Source: Laguncularia racemosa | Lineage: Eukaryota > Streptophyta > Magnoliopsida > Myrtales > Combretaceae | NCBI GenBank assembly: GCA_037954665.1 | Contig: JBBMOL010000138.1 | Location: 1,550,001-1,614,000 of the forward strand | DNA: 64,000 nt | Reading direction: 5' to 3' | Shown here: positions 42,701 through 47,229 of the stretch, one piece after another | How the letters are laid out: each line of letters begins with the position of its first letter | Numbering within the stretch: the first letter of the stretch is position 1 | Made by a program: the position numbers and the translations under genes | Notes under the pieces: model-generated | Told to the model about the DNA's origin: nothing | Seen by the model: only the letters and a program-made list of their open reading frames with translations | Database searches by the model: none

Positions 42701-45569
42701 ATGTGTGATGTGGTTTGAGTGAACCTCCATGCCGACACATGAGAAGACAGAGGTGAAGCTTGTGTTGGCGTGTGAGCCTCATGTGAGGGTCTGCTGGTTG
42801 CTAGACTTCGGGGAGAGCTTGCTAGTGGCGCTCCTCAGGCTGGAAGTGACAGAAAATGGAGCACTCTCAAGGGTGACTTGAAAGAACTGTCTATACACGG
42901 ATAAAGAAAAATAGAGAAAATCTCAAGTTGCTCTCTAGGCAACAGCTCTGAAACTGTGATAAGAAGTAAGATGGAAAAGTAATTTCTGATGATTTTATTC
43001 ATATGTGGTGATATGTATAGATACAAGTTTGAGGAGACTAAATTAGGAATGCATACCATATGAAAATCTCTAAATAATTATAACCCCGGCTATTGCTATA
43101 CTAAAATAATTTACATTAATTTACATACCATAACAATACACAGATACATATGAAATAGATAAGGAAGAAAAAAGTTAATCTGCCATAATATCAGCAGATA
43201 TTATTCCCCTAGAGGATAATAACTACCTTGGAAATAAATAGATTAAGTAAATCATATTTTAACCAGTTTTCTAACTATATTGTCTAATAGAACGGACAAT
43301 GGTCAGTGTTAATAAATGTTCTCCTTTTAGAAGTTCCTTTTTCTGAGGTTTCTTAGTTAAAACTAGTTTGCTTATTATGATGTCAATAATAAATTCTGTG
43401 CTCCTGTATCTTTCAGCGGTCCAGTGACATCTCAGTTTCCCTCCCTGCTGAAACAGGAACCCTGGTATGCTACTAAAGTATTAAATTCACAATTAACTCT
43501 ATTTATTTTGGGTAAGACAACTAACTCTATTTTTGTACAAGCACTAACTGCTTGTTTTGTAGTTTGTTTTCTTCACAGGTGGCATTGTATTCTTAACCCT
43601 CATTGTTAATGGTTCGACGACCCAGTTTGTTTTACACCTGCTTGGCATGGATAAGCTGTCTGCAGCAAAGGTAACTATGAATTTAATGTCATGCGATTCC
43701 CCCTTTTTCTTACATGGTTTAAACATGACATGGAACACCATATCTTTGAGTGTCAGTAGCTTGAGGATTTCCCTGAGCTCAACTTATGCATCTAAGAAAC
43801 CCTGTAAAAAGAACAAGCTCCTGAAAAATTAAAATTTTTGCTTGTTTTGGTTAAGGTCTCATGTCATTTTTATGCCTTGGAAATTATCATGTTAGCTCAC
43901 TATGAATGCTCCTGCCATCATTGTCCCTAAGATAGACAATCCCAATGGGAGGGAGTGAATTAGATTTTTAGCTGAAAATCTGTTTTAACAAAACTTAAGA
44001 AAAGTAAATAAATAGTTGCAAGTAACTAAAAATGAATAAGGTAAGATAATAGCAAACATTCCTAATTGTTATGGAGATTTGGTTCATTGCCTATGTTCCA
44101 CTGCCATCCTTTTATTCCTTGAGGACTTGAAAACCAATTCACCAAATTACTAAATTACAAGTTATCAACTGAAATGCAACTGATTACAACTTGATGGACA
44201 CAATCAACCTTAAGTTGCAATCCTAGCAATCTCTTTGGATGTGGTCAATCTAAATATGTGAATCATATAGGTGCATAATCTTTAAAGTGCAGTTATGCAA
44301 ACAGAAAACAAGAGGAGACACCAGAATTGATGCCATTAAACTGTTGTTGGCTTGTTAAAATTGGTCTTCAATGCCTAGAAAGTTCTCTTAATATCCCATA
44401 GATATTCTTTTTGCCTGGTGGATGATTTGATTGCTAAGCGTTAGCATCTAATAGTATTTTTTTTTTTAAATTTATGCACTTTTAATGAGAATCCTAGGTG
44501 TATGTCAAAAATCATCCCACATCTTCCAACTGAAAGAGTGTTCAAACAAACTTTGCTTTCTACATTTCTTTTTCTCTTCTGGTGGCCAGGTTGGATAAGG
44601 GGTCGGTAACTGCTTGTGGTAAGTCAAAGGTAGTAGGGTCCTCACTTTTTTAGGAGATTCTCAAGTGGAATAATCTCCTTATCTCACTCCCCATGAGGTT
44701 TGAACTTGAGTGCTCTAATATCCTAGGCCATGGCCTTAACTACTAAGGCACACCCTCATGGGTACAGCTTGTTTGTCTTGTAAGCAATAGTTTTCCTCTC
44801 TATTTCTGCATAACAAACCCAAAACACTTGGAAATGCTTCAATTGCAAATTAATTTTTGTCACCATTGAAACCACCATTCCTCTAGATATAACTATCTCC
44901 TCTAGGCGATAATAACTCATTTCTTGCAATGTTACATATGAAATGCAATTTCAACATTCTCACTAGGCACTTGCCCCAATATTAGTTTGTATTTCAATAA
45001 GTTCATACCACCAGTAACCCACATAGTTGCTGATTTTCAATAAAATCATATTGCTATAATTATCACAAGTAAACAAGTGTATGAGGGTCAATCAAGTGCT
45101 CCTATCCCGCATTCTGAAATTAATGCAGCAATTCGTCTTGGTGAAGTTGAAAGAAGTCACAAAGAAGTTGCTTCTGAAGAAAACTGGCTCATCTTTTAGT
45201 TGAAGTTGTTCTCAATTAATGTTATATCCATGCATGTATTTTAAGACATCAGATTTATTGTCATAAATACTTGATGTTATTTTACTCTCTCTCTCTCTTC
45301 TTCTTCTTCTTCTTTAATTTTTTGTGCTCTTCTTCAGAGACGTATTTTGGAATTCACCAAATATGAAATGTTGAATAAAGCCTTGGAGGCTTTTGGTGAT
45401 CTTGGAGAGGATGAAGAGCTAGGACCTGCAGACTGGCATACAGTAAAAAGATATATTCCTTGTCTTGGTGATTTGGAAGGGGAGCCTTTACACCCTCATA
45501 CAACATCTGAAAGTGATGGTAGCCTAGATCCCATGAATTTGAAAGATATACGTATACGCCTTCTAAATG
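6535..45569 (+). CDS. SOS1: SOS1/NHX7-type plasma-membrane Na+/H+ antiporter, exons 1-15 of a longer gene (3' part outside window)
   Basis: Fifteen exons join in frame to 1609 nt (536 complete codons plus one base). SOS1 exports Na+ across the plasma membrane in exchange for H+; in Arabidopsis the kinase SOS2 with the Ca2+ sensor SOS3 activates it. The translation matches known SOS1 proteins from start to end. It has an acidic, Ser-rich N-terminus (residues 18-33), then the CPA1 exchanger membrane domain. The TDPVAVVALLKELGA segment follows D170, ESLMND contains the ion-binding Asn198-Asp199 pair, and SGLRGA carries Arg395. After exon 13 come GGIVFLTLIVNGSTTQ and the cytosolic tail (KYEMLNKALEAF, DWHTVKRYI). 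Arabidopsis SOS1 is 1146 residues, so about half the protein lies downstream; the exon expected next (starting VQAAYW) was not found. No stop or frameshift occurs in the joined exons, so the gene looks functional. Introns run from 70 nt to over 18 kb, and the large ones are full of retrotransposons. Confidence 0.93.
7326..7376 (+). CDS. SOS1: SOS1 exon 2
   Basis: A 51-nt exon between tatgcag and |gtaagc. It encodes the conserved EYGTHHHLGKIGDGIRI segment and completes split codons on both sides. Confidence 0.9.
7464..7555 (+). CDS. SOS1: SOS1 exon 3
   Basis: Acceptor aaatgcag, donor aag|gtctta. It encodes WSDIDPDLLLAVFLPALLFE and the following EVHQIK, a hallmark of the SOS1 N-terminal exchanger region. 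Intron 2 before it is only 87 nt. Confidence 0.92.
7556..8214. other. Intron 3, first part, nothing recognised
   Basis: Intronic AT-rich sequence with no recognisable gene or element. Its last part (8040-8214) borders the gypsy relic and might hold degraded LTR sequence, which I could not show. Confidence 0.4.
8215..8700 (-). pseudogene. Ty3/gypsy gag relic in SOS1 intron 3
   Basis: Two overlapping minus-strand frames (8295-8633 and 8215-8403) resemble the end of a plant Ty3/gypsy gag. One has FTSSLSELNQINVELHNPL followed by LAKAYERKLLA, a common gypsy gag motif of the type VELHRP...ALARAYE. The other has a decayed zinc knuckle (CYNYIKPFSSGHWFKK) in which several Cys are lost. The frames overlap out of phase, so at least one frameshift separates them. 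No protease or polymerase continuation is seen. Confidence 0.6.
8701..10641. other. Intron 3, remainder, nothing recognised
   Basis: Intronic DNA with only short chance ORFs. It ends in a normal acceptor (tgtggatgcag) before exon 4. Confidence 0.4.
10642..10719 (+). CDS. SOS1: SOS1 exon 4
   Basis: A 78-nt, phase-0 exon encoding RCIVQMILLAGPGVLISTIC and then LGSLLK, a membrane segment. Acceptor gatgcag, donor aag|gtaaca. Confidence 0.92.
10790..10947 (+). CDS. SOS1: SOS1 exon 5 (ion-binding core)
   Basis: It encodes LTFPYDWSWK, the membrane segment GGLLSATDPVAVVALLKELG, and GESLMND with the Asn198-Asp199 pair typical of CPA1 exchangers. Intron 4 before it is only 70 nt. The donor gatgg|gtatat splits a Gly codon that exon 6 completes. 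Confidence 0.94.
11108..11209 (+). CDS. SOS1: SOS1 exon 6
   Basis: It encodes TAIVVFQLFSKMVNGSTYTW and continues to LTEASLGA. Acceptor tctccag, donor gagc|gtatgt. The split Ala codon is completed by exon 7. Confidence 0.92.
11281..11398 (+). CDS. SOS1: SOS1 exon 7
   Basis: It encodes VGIGLAFGIVSVIWLGFIFN and then the TLTLTVSYIAYFT membrane segment. Intron 6 before it is 71 nt. It ends in phase 0 at acc|gtatgt, so a downstream exon-8-like sequence can join directly. Confidence 0.93.
11399..12736. other. Intron 7, first part
   Basis: Non-coding intron sequence. The only structure I can support is a small retro-insertion at 12102-12162, listed separately. Confidence 0.4.
12102..12162 (+). mobile_element. 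Tiny 3'-end retro-insertion flanked by a 16-bp target-site duplication
   Basis: The 16-mer aagcagaaatcctgtt occurs at 12102-12117 and again at 12147-12162. Between the copies lie 29 bp (ttgattatttacttacc plus an A-rich tail). The same tail, attacttacc followed by A's, ends another sequence at 29515-29537. A perfect direct repeat around an A-tailed fragment is the mark of LINE-type target-primed insertion. This would be an extreme 5' truncation of a LINE or SINE. Confidence 0.65.
13302..13340 (+). pseudogene. Relic copy A of SOS1 exon 8
   Basis: It aligns with exon 8 (functional AQEGASVSGVLT) and reads TQERASVSGVL, then diverges. The acceptor AG is lost (atttg in place of attag), so it should not be spliced in. 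Confidence 0.75.
13908..13944 (+). pseudogene. Relic copy B of SOS1 exon 8 with intact acceptor
   Basis: It reads SQEGASVSGILT after an intact acceptor (tttattag). It then runs into the start of unit C (acag|ctatagtcc) and lacks the last part of exon 8 and its donor. If spliced in after exon 7 it would read into non-SOS1 codons and reach a stop, so inclusion should be harmful. Confidence 0.75.
14086..14138 (+). CDS. SOS1: SOS1 exon 8 (functional copy)
   Basis: It encodes AQEGASVSGVLTVMTLGM, with the last codon split and completed by exon 9. Acceptor gtttattag, donor at|gtaagt. Of the three exon-8-like copies, only this one has both splice sites. Confidence 0.92.
14221..14286 (+). CDS. SOS1: SOS1 exon 9
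   Basis: A 66-nt exon encoding FYSAVAKTAFKGESQQSLHH and FW. Acceptor catgggcag, donor tg|gtatgt. Intron 8 is 82 nt. Confidence 0.92.
14590..15007 (-). repeat. 3' LTR of Copia-1 (left edge approximate)
   Basis: The plus-strand right end is ctaca at 15003-15007, directly followed by the complement of a polypurine tract (cccctccccaagc). The partner LTR is not in the window, so the left edge near 14590 is only an estimate. Confidence 0.5.
15021..16617 (-). pseudogene. Copia-1 reverse transcriptase/RNase H remains
   Basis: Minus-strand frames 16393-16617 and 16227-16445 (start of RT, WKDVVLDKLQALYKSNTWHI and KLNSIRVILSL), 15937-16197 (SLYSLKQSPRAWFTKF), 15411-15617 (ILKYLKGTP, ADWVGEIDD) and 15021-15260 (RNase H end, ADILTKSL). 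The RT active site, normally YVDD, reads YVN followed by IIIT, so the catalytic Asp pair is lost. Several stops and frameshifts are present; the copy is dead. Confidence 0.8.
16645..16649. repeat. Target-site duplication of Copia-2, left copy
   Basis: aatcc lies directly before the left LTR and matches tatcc (22077-22081) after the right LTR at 4 of 5 positions. Confidence 0.65.
16650..16835 (-). repeat. Copia-2 3' LTR
   Basis: A 186-bp copy of 21893-22076, with an internal polypurine tract on its right side. Confidence 0.9.
16843..21333 (-). pseudogene. Copia-2 gag-pol remains
   Basis: Minus-strand frames in order: gag 21079-21333 and 20811-21086; gag end with CCHC zinc knuckle (CIYCKKPHHTKEKC) at 20436-20744; protease WIMDSGATDHM in 20031-20432; integrase in 19026-19943 with the HHCC finger (HLGHPS…CEVCELAKH) and core (HTDIWGPS, RSDNAQDYF); linker 18284-19051; RT 17829-18458 and 17224-17847 with intact MYVDDIILIGND; RNase H end 16843-17136 (ILTKGL). 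The usual GVAERKN motif of the integrase reads GVAKEKN, so the third catalytic acid appears lost. Frameshifts and stops separate the frames; it is not autonomous. Confidence 0.88.
21893..22076 (-). repeat. Copia-2 5' LTR
   Basis: A 184-bp LTR pairing with 16650-16835, followed by tatcc, the right target-site copy (22077-22081). Confidence 0.9.
22330..24100 (+). pseudogene. LINE-B ORF2 reverse-transcriptase fragments
   Basis: Open pieces at 22330-22596 (AIKLDILKVYDHVRW and FSINLNGELVGFF), 22902-23177 (IKYLGVPFSSSKPNKTTCQF) and 23451-24100. The last covers the RT-linked zinc-binding region, whose usual Cys/His pattern is only partly kept (HDHLFLKCPFW). Frames shift between pieces. Confidence 0.8.
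24302..24331 (-). other. G-quadruplex-type motif on the minus strand
   Basis: The plus strand has C-runs of 5, 5, 7 and 4 separated by 5, 3 and 1 bases. On the minus strand this is a textbook four-tract G4 motif. It sits in the 3' tail of LINE-B, just before its A-run. Confidence 0.6.
24490..24627 (+). mobile_element. Possible LINE 3'-end fragment
   Basis: It ends with cttcaatgaaattacgattt, then acagataaaaaaag, a typical LINE 3' tail. No coding sequence is attached, and the left edge is unknown. Confidence 0.35.
24967..25011 (+). CDS. SOS1: SOS1 exon 10
   Basis: A 45-nt exon encoding EMVAYIANTLIFML between two introns of more than 10 kb each. Acceptor cctttcag, donor ag|gtatgt. Both split codons are correct (Trp before, Ser after). 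Confidence 0.92.
25012..25840. other. Intron 10, first part
   Basis: Non-coding intron DNA. It contains a 47-bp tandem pair (25614-25708) and an (ATT)n run near 25812-25827. Nothing else is recognised. Confidence 0.4.
25614..25708 (+). repeat. 47-bp tandem duplication
   Basis: Units 25614-25660 and 25662-25708 both start ttggttgattta and end tatctg, differing at about eight positions. Confidence 0.75.
25841..25914 (-). repeat. Truncated 3' LTR of element D
   Basis: About 90% identical by eye to 35177-35250. It is interrupted at 25915 by the T-run that is the 3' tail of LINE-A. Confidence 0.65.
25915..29425 (-). mobile_element. LINE-A, L1-type retrotransposon with internal deletion
   Basis: A minus-strand LINE. 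Its A-tail is the T-run at 25915-25923. Upstream it carries the RT-linked zinc region, RT, endonuclease and the last basic residues of ORF1 (about 29250-29400, RHKKKQHKRRR). The same ORF1-end/ORF2-start arrangement is seen in LINE-C. Between the endonuclease and RT, at about 28658, roughly 110 codons that LINE-C retains are missing. The 5' end is truncated within ORF1, near 29425. Confidence 0.85.
26167..29225 (-). pseudogene. LINE-A ORF2 (endonuclease, RT, zinc region), broken
   Basis: In coding order: endonuclease from about 29225 (LPAWNVRGFND, then 28564-29040 with FVYGSNND and VMGEFN); RT at 27796-28149 (ITLVPKVANP, FRPIACCNVIYKAISK) and 27445-27657 (GDPISPYLFVLCMEIL, intact FADD at 27505-27516); 27153-27383 and 26820-27119; zinc-binding region 26167-26757 (SLPRHSFVLWLAWLRKLSTL). 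Stops and frameshifts separate these. The endonuclease jumps from SNRQN directly to QLAQLQ, showing the deletion. Confidence 0.85.
29426..29537 (+). mobile_element. A-tailed plus-strand retro fragment between LINE-A and Copia-3
   Basis: It ends in attaattacttacc followed by 11 A's, the same tail as the micro-insertion at 12118-12146. Its orientation is opposite to LINE-A, so it is a separate event. The left edge is uncertain. Confidence 0.4.
29544..29751 (-). repeat. Copia-3 3' LTR
   Basis: It pairs with 34744-34945 and ends ttccaaca next to the polypurine tract. The outer left tip is missing beside the A-tailed fragment. Confidence 0.85.
29780..34700 (-). pseudogene. Copia-3 gag-pol remains
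   Basis: Gag 34399-34809 and 33978-34358 (DIWDTFHQTYSKAHDAARVY); zinc knuckle at 33374-33853 with its second Cys lost (CTYYKKPRHTKDRC); protease WIVDSGATNHM in the same frame; pre-integrase finger 32876-33373 (HFCFGHPS…CDVCEFAKH). The first integrase catalytic Asp is changed (HSNIWGP) and the core stops after the second Asp region (about 32700). After the LINE segment the frame resumes with linker 31702-31914, RT start 31097-31510 and RT with intact YVDDIIVTRND at 30414-30743. Stops and shifts are common. Confidence 0.85.
32059..32690 (-). mobile_element. LINE segment substituted into Copia-3 integrase
   Basis: Minus-strand LINE ORF2 (MVNLPWLSLHPNAHAKFLSP through YKEYYTL and beyond). The 313 bp at 32059-32371 equal 28346-28658 of LINE-A with two differences and no gap. 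The other 319 bp cover the linker that LINE-A has lost. There is no A-tail and no target duplication. Copia sequence is missing between the two junctions, so this is a replacement and not an insertion. Confidence 0.85.
34744..34945 (-). repeat. Copia-3 5' LTR
   Basis: It begins tgacaaat at the primer-binding-site side and ends ttccaaca. Confidence 0.87.
35177..35391 (-). repeat. 5' LTR of element D
   Basis: A 215-bp LTR with TGTAG/CTACA ends and the primer binding site directly on its left. Confidence 0.7.
35397..36470. other. Intron 10, last part
   Basis: Non-coding intron DNA with a poly-T stretch near 35877-35893. It ends in the acceptor ctttttgcag. Confidence 0.45.
36471..36523 (+). CDS. 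SOS1: SOS1 exon 11
   Basis: A 53-nt exon encoding GVVIAESILSGGEIFNH after a split Ser codon. Donor cacg|gtaagt. Confidence 0.92.
36524..37193. other. Intron 11
   Basis: A 670-nt intron. No element is seen apart from an A-rich patch at 36999-37014 preceded by LINE-tail-like sequence. Confidence 0.4.
37194..37378 (+). CDS. SOS1: SOS1 exon 12, followed by a GC donor
   Basis: It encodes TSWAYLVLLYVYVQASRL through YFGYGLDWKEATIL and SGLRGAVALSLSLSVK, including Arg395. The acceptor is gctttcag. Family conservation (SVK followed by R-S/T-S) places the exon end at gtgaag|gcaagt, a consensus GC donor. A GT six bases upstream (cta tca|gtgaag) would also keep frame but delete the conserved Val-Lys. 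Confidence 0.9.
37379..38634. other. Intron 12, first part
   Basis: Non-coding; only chance ORFs without similarity that I recognise. Confidence 0.4.
38640..38817 (-). repeat. Copia-4 3' LTR
   Basis: A 178-bp LTR ending cataata (partner ends cataaca), followed by the complement of the 3' end of pol. Confidence 0.88.
38822..42372 (-). pseudogene. Copia-4 gag-pol remains
   Basis: Recognisable minus-strand frames: integrase core 41081-41290 (YFVTFVNEYSRMTCLFLMKN), RT start 40005-40400 (WHDAIIEEMNALNANGT and DLPIGKTAIDCKWVLAIKEN), RT end 39356-39553 (SDIAYLIDVASQFMSCPLEH) and RNase H end 38822-39007 (VKTREQLRDIFTKTLNG). The gag and protease part (41300-42950) is too decayed to place. No YVDD motif is readable. 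The linker has a GGT repeat (40580-40640). Confidence 0.75.
40580..40640. repeat. (GGT)n microsatellite within Copia-4
   Basis: Imperfect GGT/AGT trinucleotide repeat with a core of about nine perfect GGT units. Confidence 0.85.
42957..43135 (-). repeat. Copia-4 5' LTR
   Basis: A 179-bp partner of 38640-38817, followed by ataca, the target duplication. Confidence 0.88.
43417..43464 (+). CDS. SOS1: SOS1 exon 13
   Basis: A 48-nt, phase-0 exon encoding RSSDISVSLPAETGTL. Acceptor gtatctttcag, donor ctg|gtatgc. It pairs with the GC donor of intron 12. Confidence 0.9.
43563..43670 (+). CDS. SOS1: SOS1 exon 14
   Basis: It encodes FVFFTGGIVFLTLIVNGSTT, the last membrane segment, and LGMDKLSAAK. 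The acceptor is ttttgtag at 43555-43562. A second AG (cttcacag) lies 16 nt into the exon but would shift the frame. Donor aag|gtaact. Confidence 0.92.
43671..44579. other. Intron 14, first part
   Basis: Non-coding, with no element I can name. Confidence 0.35.
44580..44760 (-). mobile_element. Probable tRNA-derived SINE
   Basis: On the minus strand a pol III A-box-like GCCTTAGTAGTTAAGG (44734-44749) is followed about 28 nt later by a B-box-like GTTCAAACC (44698-44706), the internal promoter layout of plant SINEs. The 5' end would be GAGGGTGTGCC near 44757. The 3' edge and target duplication were not resolved. Confidence 0.5.
45286..45315 (+). repeat. (CT)n/(CTT)n microsatellite near the exon 15 acceptor
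   Basis: CT dinucleotides pass into CTT trinucleotides about 22 nt before the acceptor. They form a pyrimidine-rich stretch that may aid splicing. Confidence 0.8.
45338..45569 (+). CDS. SOS1: SOS1 exon 15 (start of cytosolic tail)
   Basis: It encodes RRILEFTKYEMLNKALEAFG, the acidic DLGEDEELGPADWHTVKRYI and LDPMNLKDIRIRLLN. Acceptor cttcttcag, donor aatg|gtaagt. The next family exon is absent from the remaining 18.4 kb. Confidence 0.93.
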
Positions 45570-46179
45570 GTAAGTTTGGTCAAGCGCCACCTATTTCAGA
45601 TGTGTCATAGTTATTGATCGATATCTCGCCCTTTCATAGTATCAATGTGTGTTTTCATGGGTGCAGAGAGGTGAGGAGATAGAGATGATGAGAGAGAGCA
45701 TTTATTGAATGTTGTTTTCCATTGTCTTTGCTTCTATGATGGACAACAATGACGTACTTTGTCTTGCATTTTACCCATAGTGTCACACATTTCATTATTA
45801 GGCAACATCAAATGCCCTTTTCTCTTTGTGGTTTATGTTTAGTTCACTCAAGGTGTGTGATGCATAAGTATTTTGATATATTATACTAACATTTAATTCG
45901 AATTATGTTTGATTTGATTACAGCATTGGATATTTTGCTGATAAGAAAAAAAAATCCACTGTATTGAATTATCCAGAGATAAAAAATAAAAATTATCCAA
46001 AAAAGCACTAGATATTTTAGACTGTACCACTTCTCTTAACATTGCCATATTCTCATATTGGAATAATTCTCGTTTACTTTTTTATCGTTAAAGGTTTGAT
46101 TCATTTGCTTTAATTCATTGTTTGGAATAGTATTTTTGATCTTTTTTTTTTTTTGTTAATTCAGTAATTTCATTCAACC

Positions 46180-46194
46180 AAAAAGTTTTTGATC
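46180..46194. repeat. Possible target-site duplication of LINE-C, left copy
   Basis: aaaaagtttttgatc matches aaaaagttttcaatc at 50832-50846 at 13 of 15 positions. The sequence is of low complexity, so this is tentative. Confidence 0.4.
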
Positions 46195-46527
46195 CATATA
46201 AAGTGGGTATCCCTAATAATCAACCCTTCCTTAGTGAGAGAAAATGCTCTCTCCTCTCTAGGAAAACTTCTAAACCACCATAAGAAACCACTTTTCTTAA
46301 GTAACCACATATCATCCAACTTTTTCATTTTCTAAACCTGATTTCTAATCTCTTTCTATATTTCTATCTTTCACTTTTATTTCCGTCCACCATTGCCAAG
46401 CTCTGGCCTATCAGAGCCAATGAGAGCTGCCTGAGCAGTCATATGGACATGGCTAAGAAAGCAAATGGAGTGTGTCGTGTTACATTGGGGGATCATTTCC
46501 CTCGTGTAATTTCTGATGTGCATGTAA

Positions 46528-47209
46528 ATGCCTGAGAATGCTCCAGCTGAGACAGGTAACTCCAAGGTGAACGTCAATGAGGAGCAATGGGCTCCTGTCA
46601 AATGTGTAGATAAAGGAAAAAAGAAGTTACACGAGGAAGGCAAGGGAGTGACTATGGACCGCGCATCCCTGAGTCATCAATCGAGAGTGGAGGAGAGTGA
46701 GGAAGTCCAATCCACCTTAAGAAGAACTGTGCAATACCTCAAGCTGCTAAGGAAGCAAGGCCTCCACCCAAGCTGAACAGTCAGCAACTTATAGAAAATG
46801 GGACGGAGGCTAAGGAGGAGGTTGTGGTTGAGAATTGGGTTGAATTTGTTCTTGGTCAGAAGGCTACCGATGCAGTAATGAATGTGGGGATAATGAGGAG
46901 AATGATGCGCCTGATGTGCATGTAAACCCCTGCTCGGAGTCTGATCAGGCTATCAATACGCCCACATGTGTGCCTGATTCCATGGCTCAGCAGGAGGTCT
47001 CGAATATTAAAGTACGGGTTGCCACTCAATCCAACCAACCGAAGAGTGACAATGATGTGGATACCGAGGAGTATGAGAATACTCCACTTAATAACTACTG
47101 ATCCAAATGAATCAAGGCTCTGGAAATAATTCTAAGAGCGTGAAGGGGTCCAATTCTTCCAGTCGTAGGAGGAAGAAACAGTGGAAGAGAAGGAGGACCT
47201 TTACCTAGT
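46528..47209 (+). pseudogene. LINE-C ORF1 remains
   Basis: Frames 46528-46776 and 46916-47101, then a basic C-terminal stretch (SSSRRRKKQWKRRR, about 47155-47200) just before the ORF1 stop. ORF1 of plant L1 elements encodes a nucleic-acid-binding protein; no zinc knuckle is seen here. A matching end occurs in LINE-A. Confidence 0.65.
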
Positions 47210-47229
47210 CGTGAGGCCTCCTTGTCATT

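Larger units (their letters stand above)
38640..43135 (-). mobile_element. Copia-4, old full-length LTR element
   Basis: A minus-strand Copia element. LTRs are 38640-38817 and 42957-43135, both starting tgataagaag. A perfect 5-bp target duplication ataca lies at 38635-38639 and 43136-43140. The LTRs show about 21 differences over 179 positions (about 88%), so this is the oldest datable insertion here. The primer-binding region (aacagctctgaaact) resembles the usual one only partly. It belongs to a different Copia lineage from Copia-2 and Copia-3. Confidence 0.92.
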
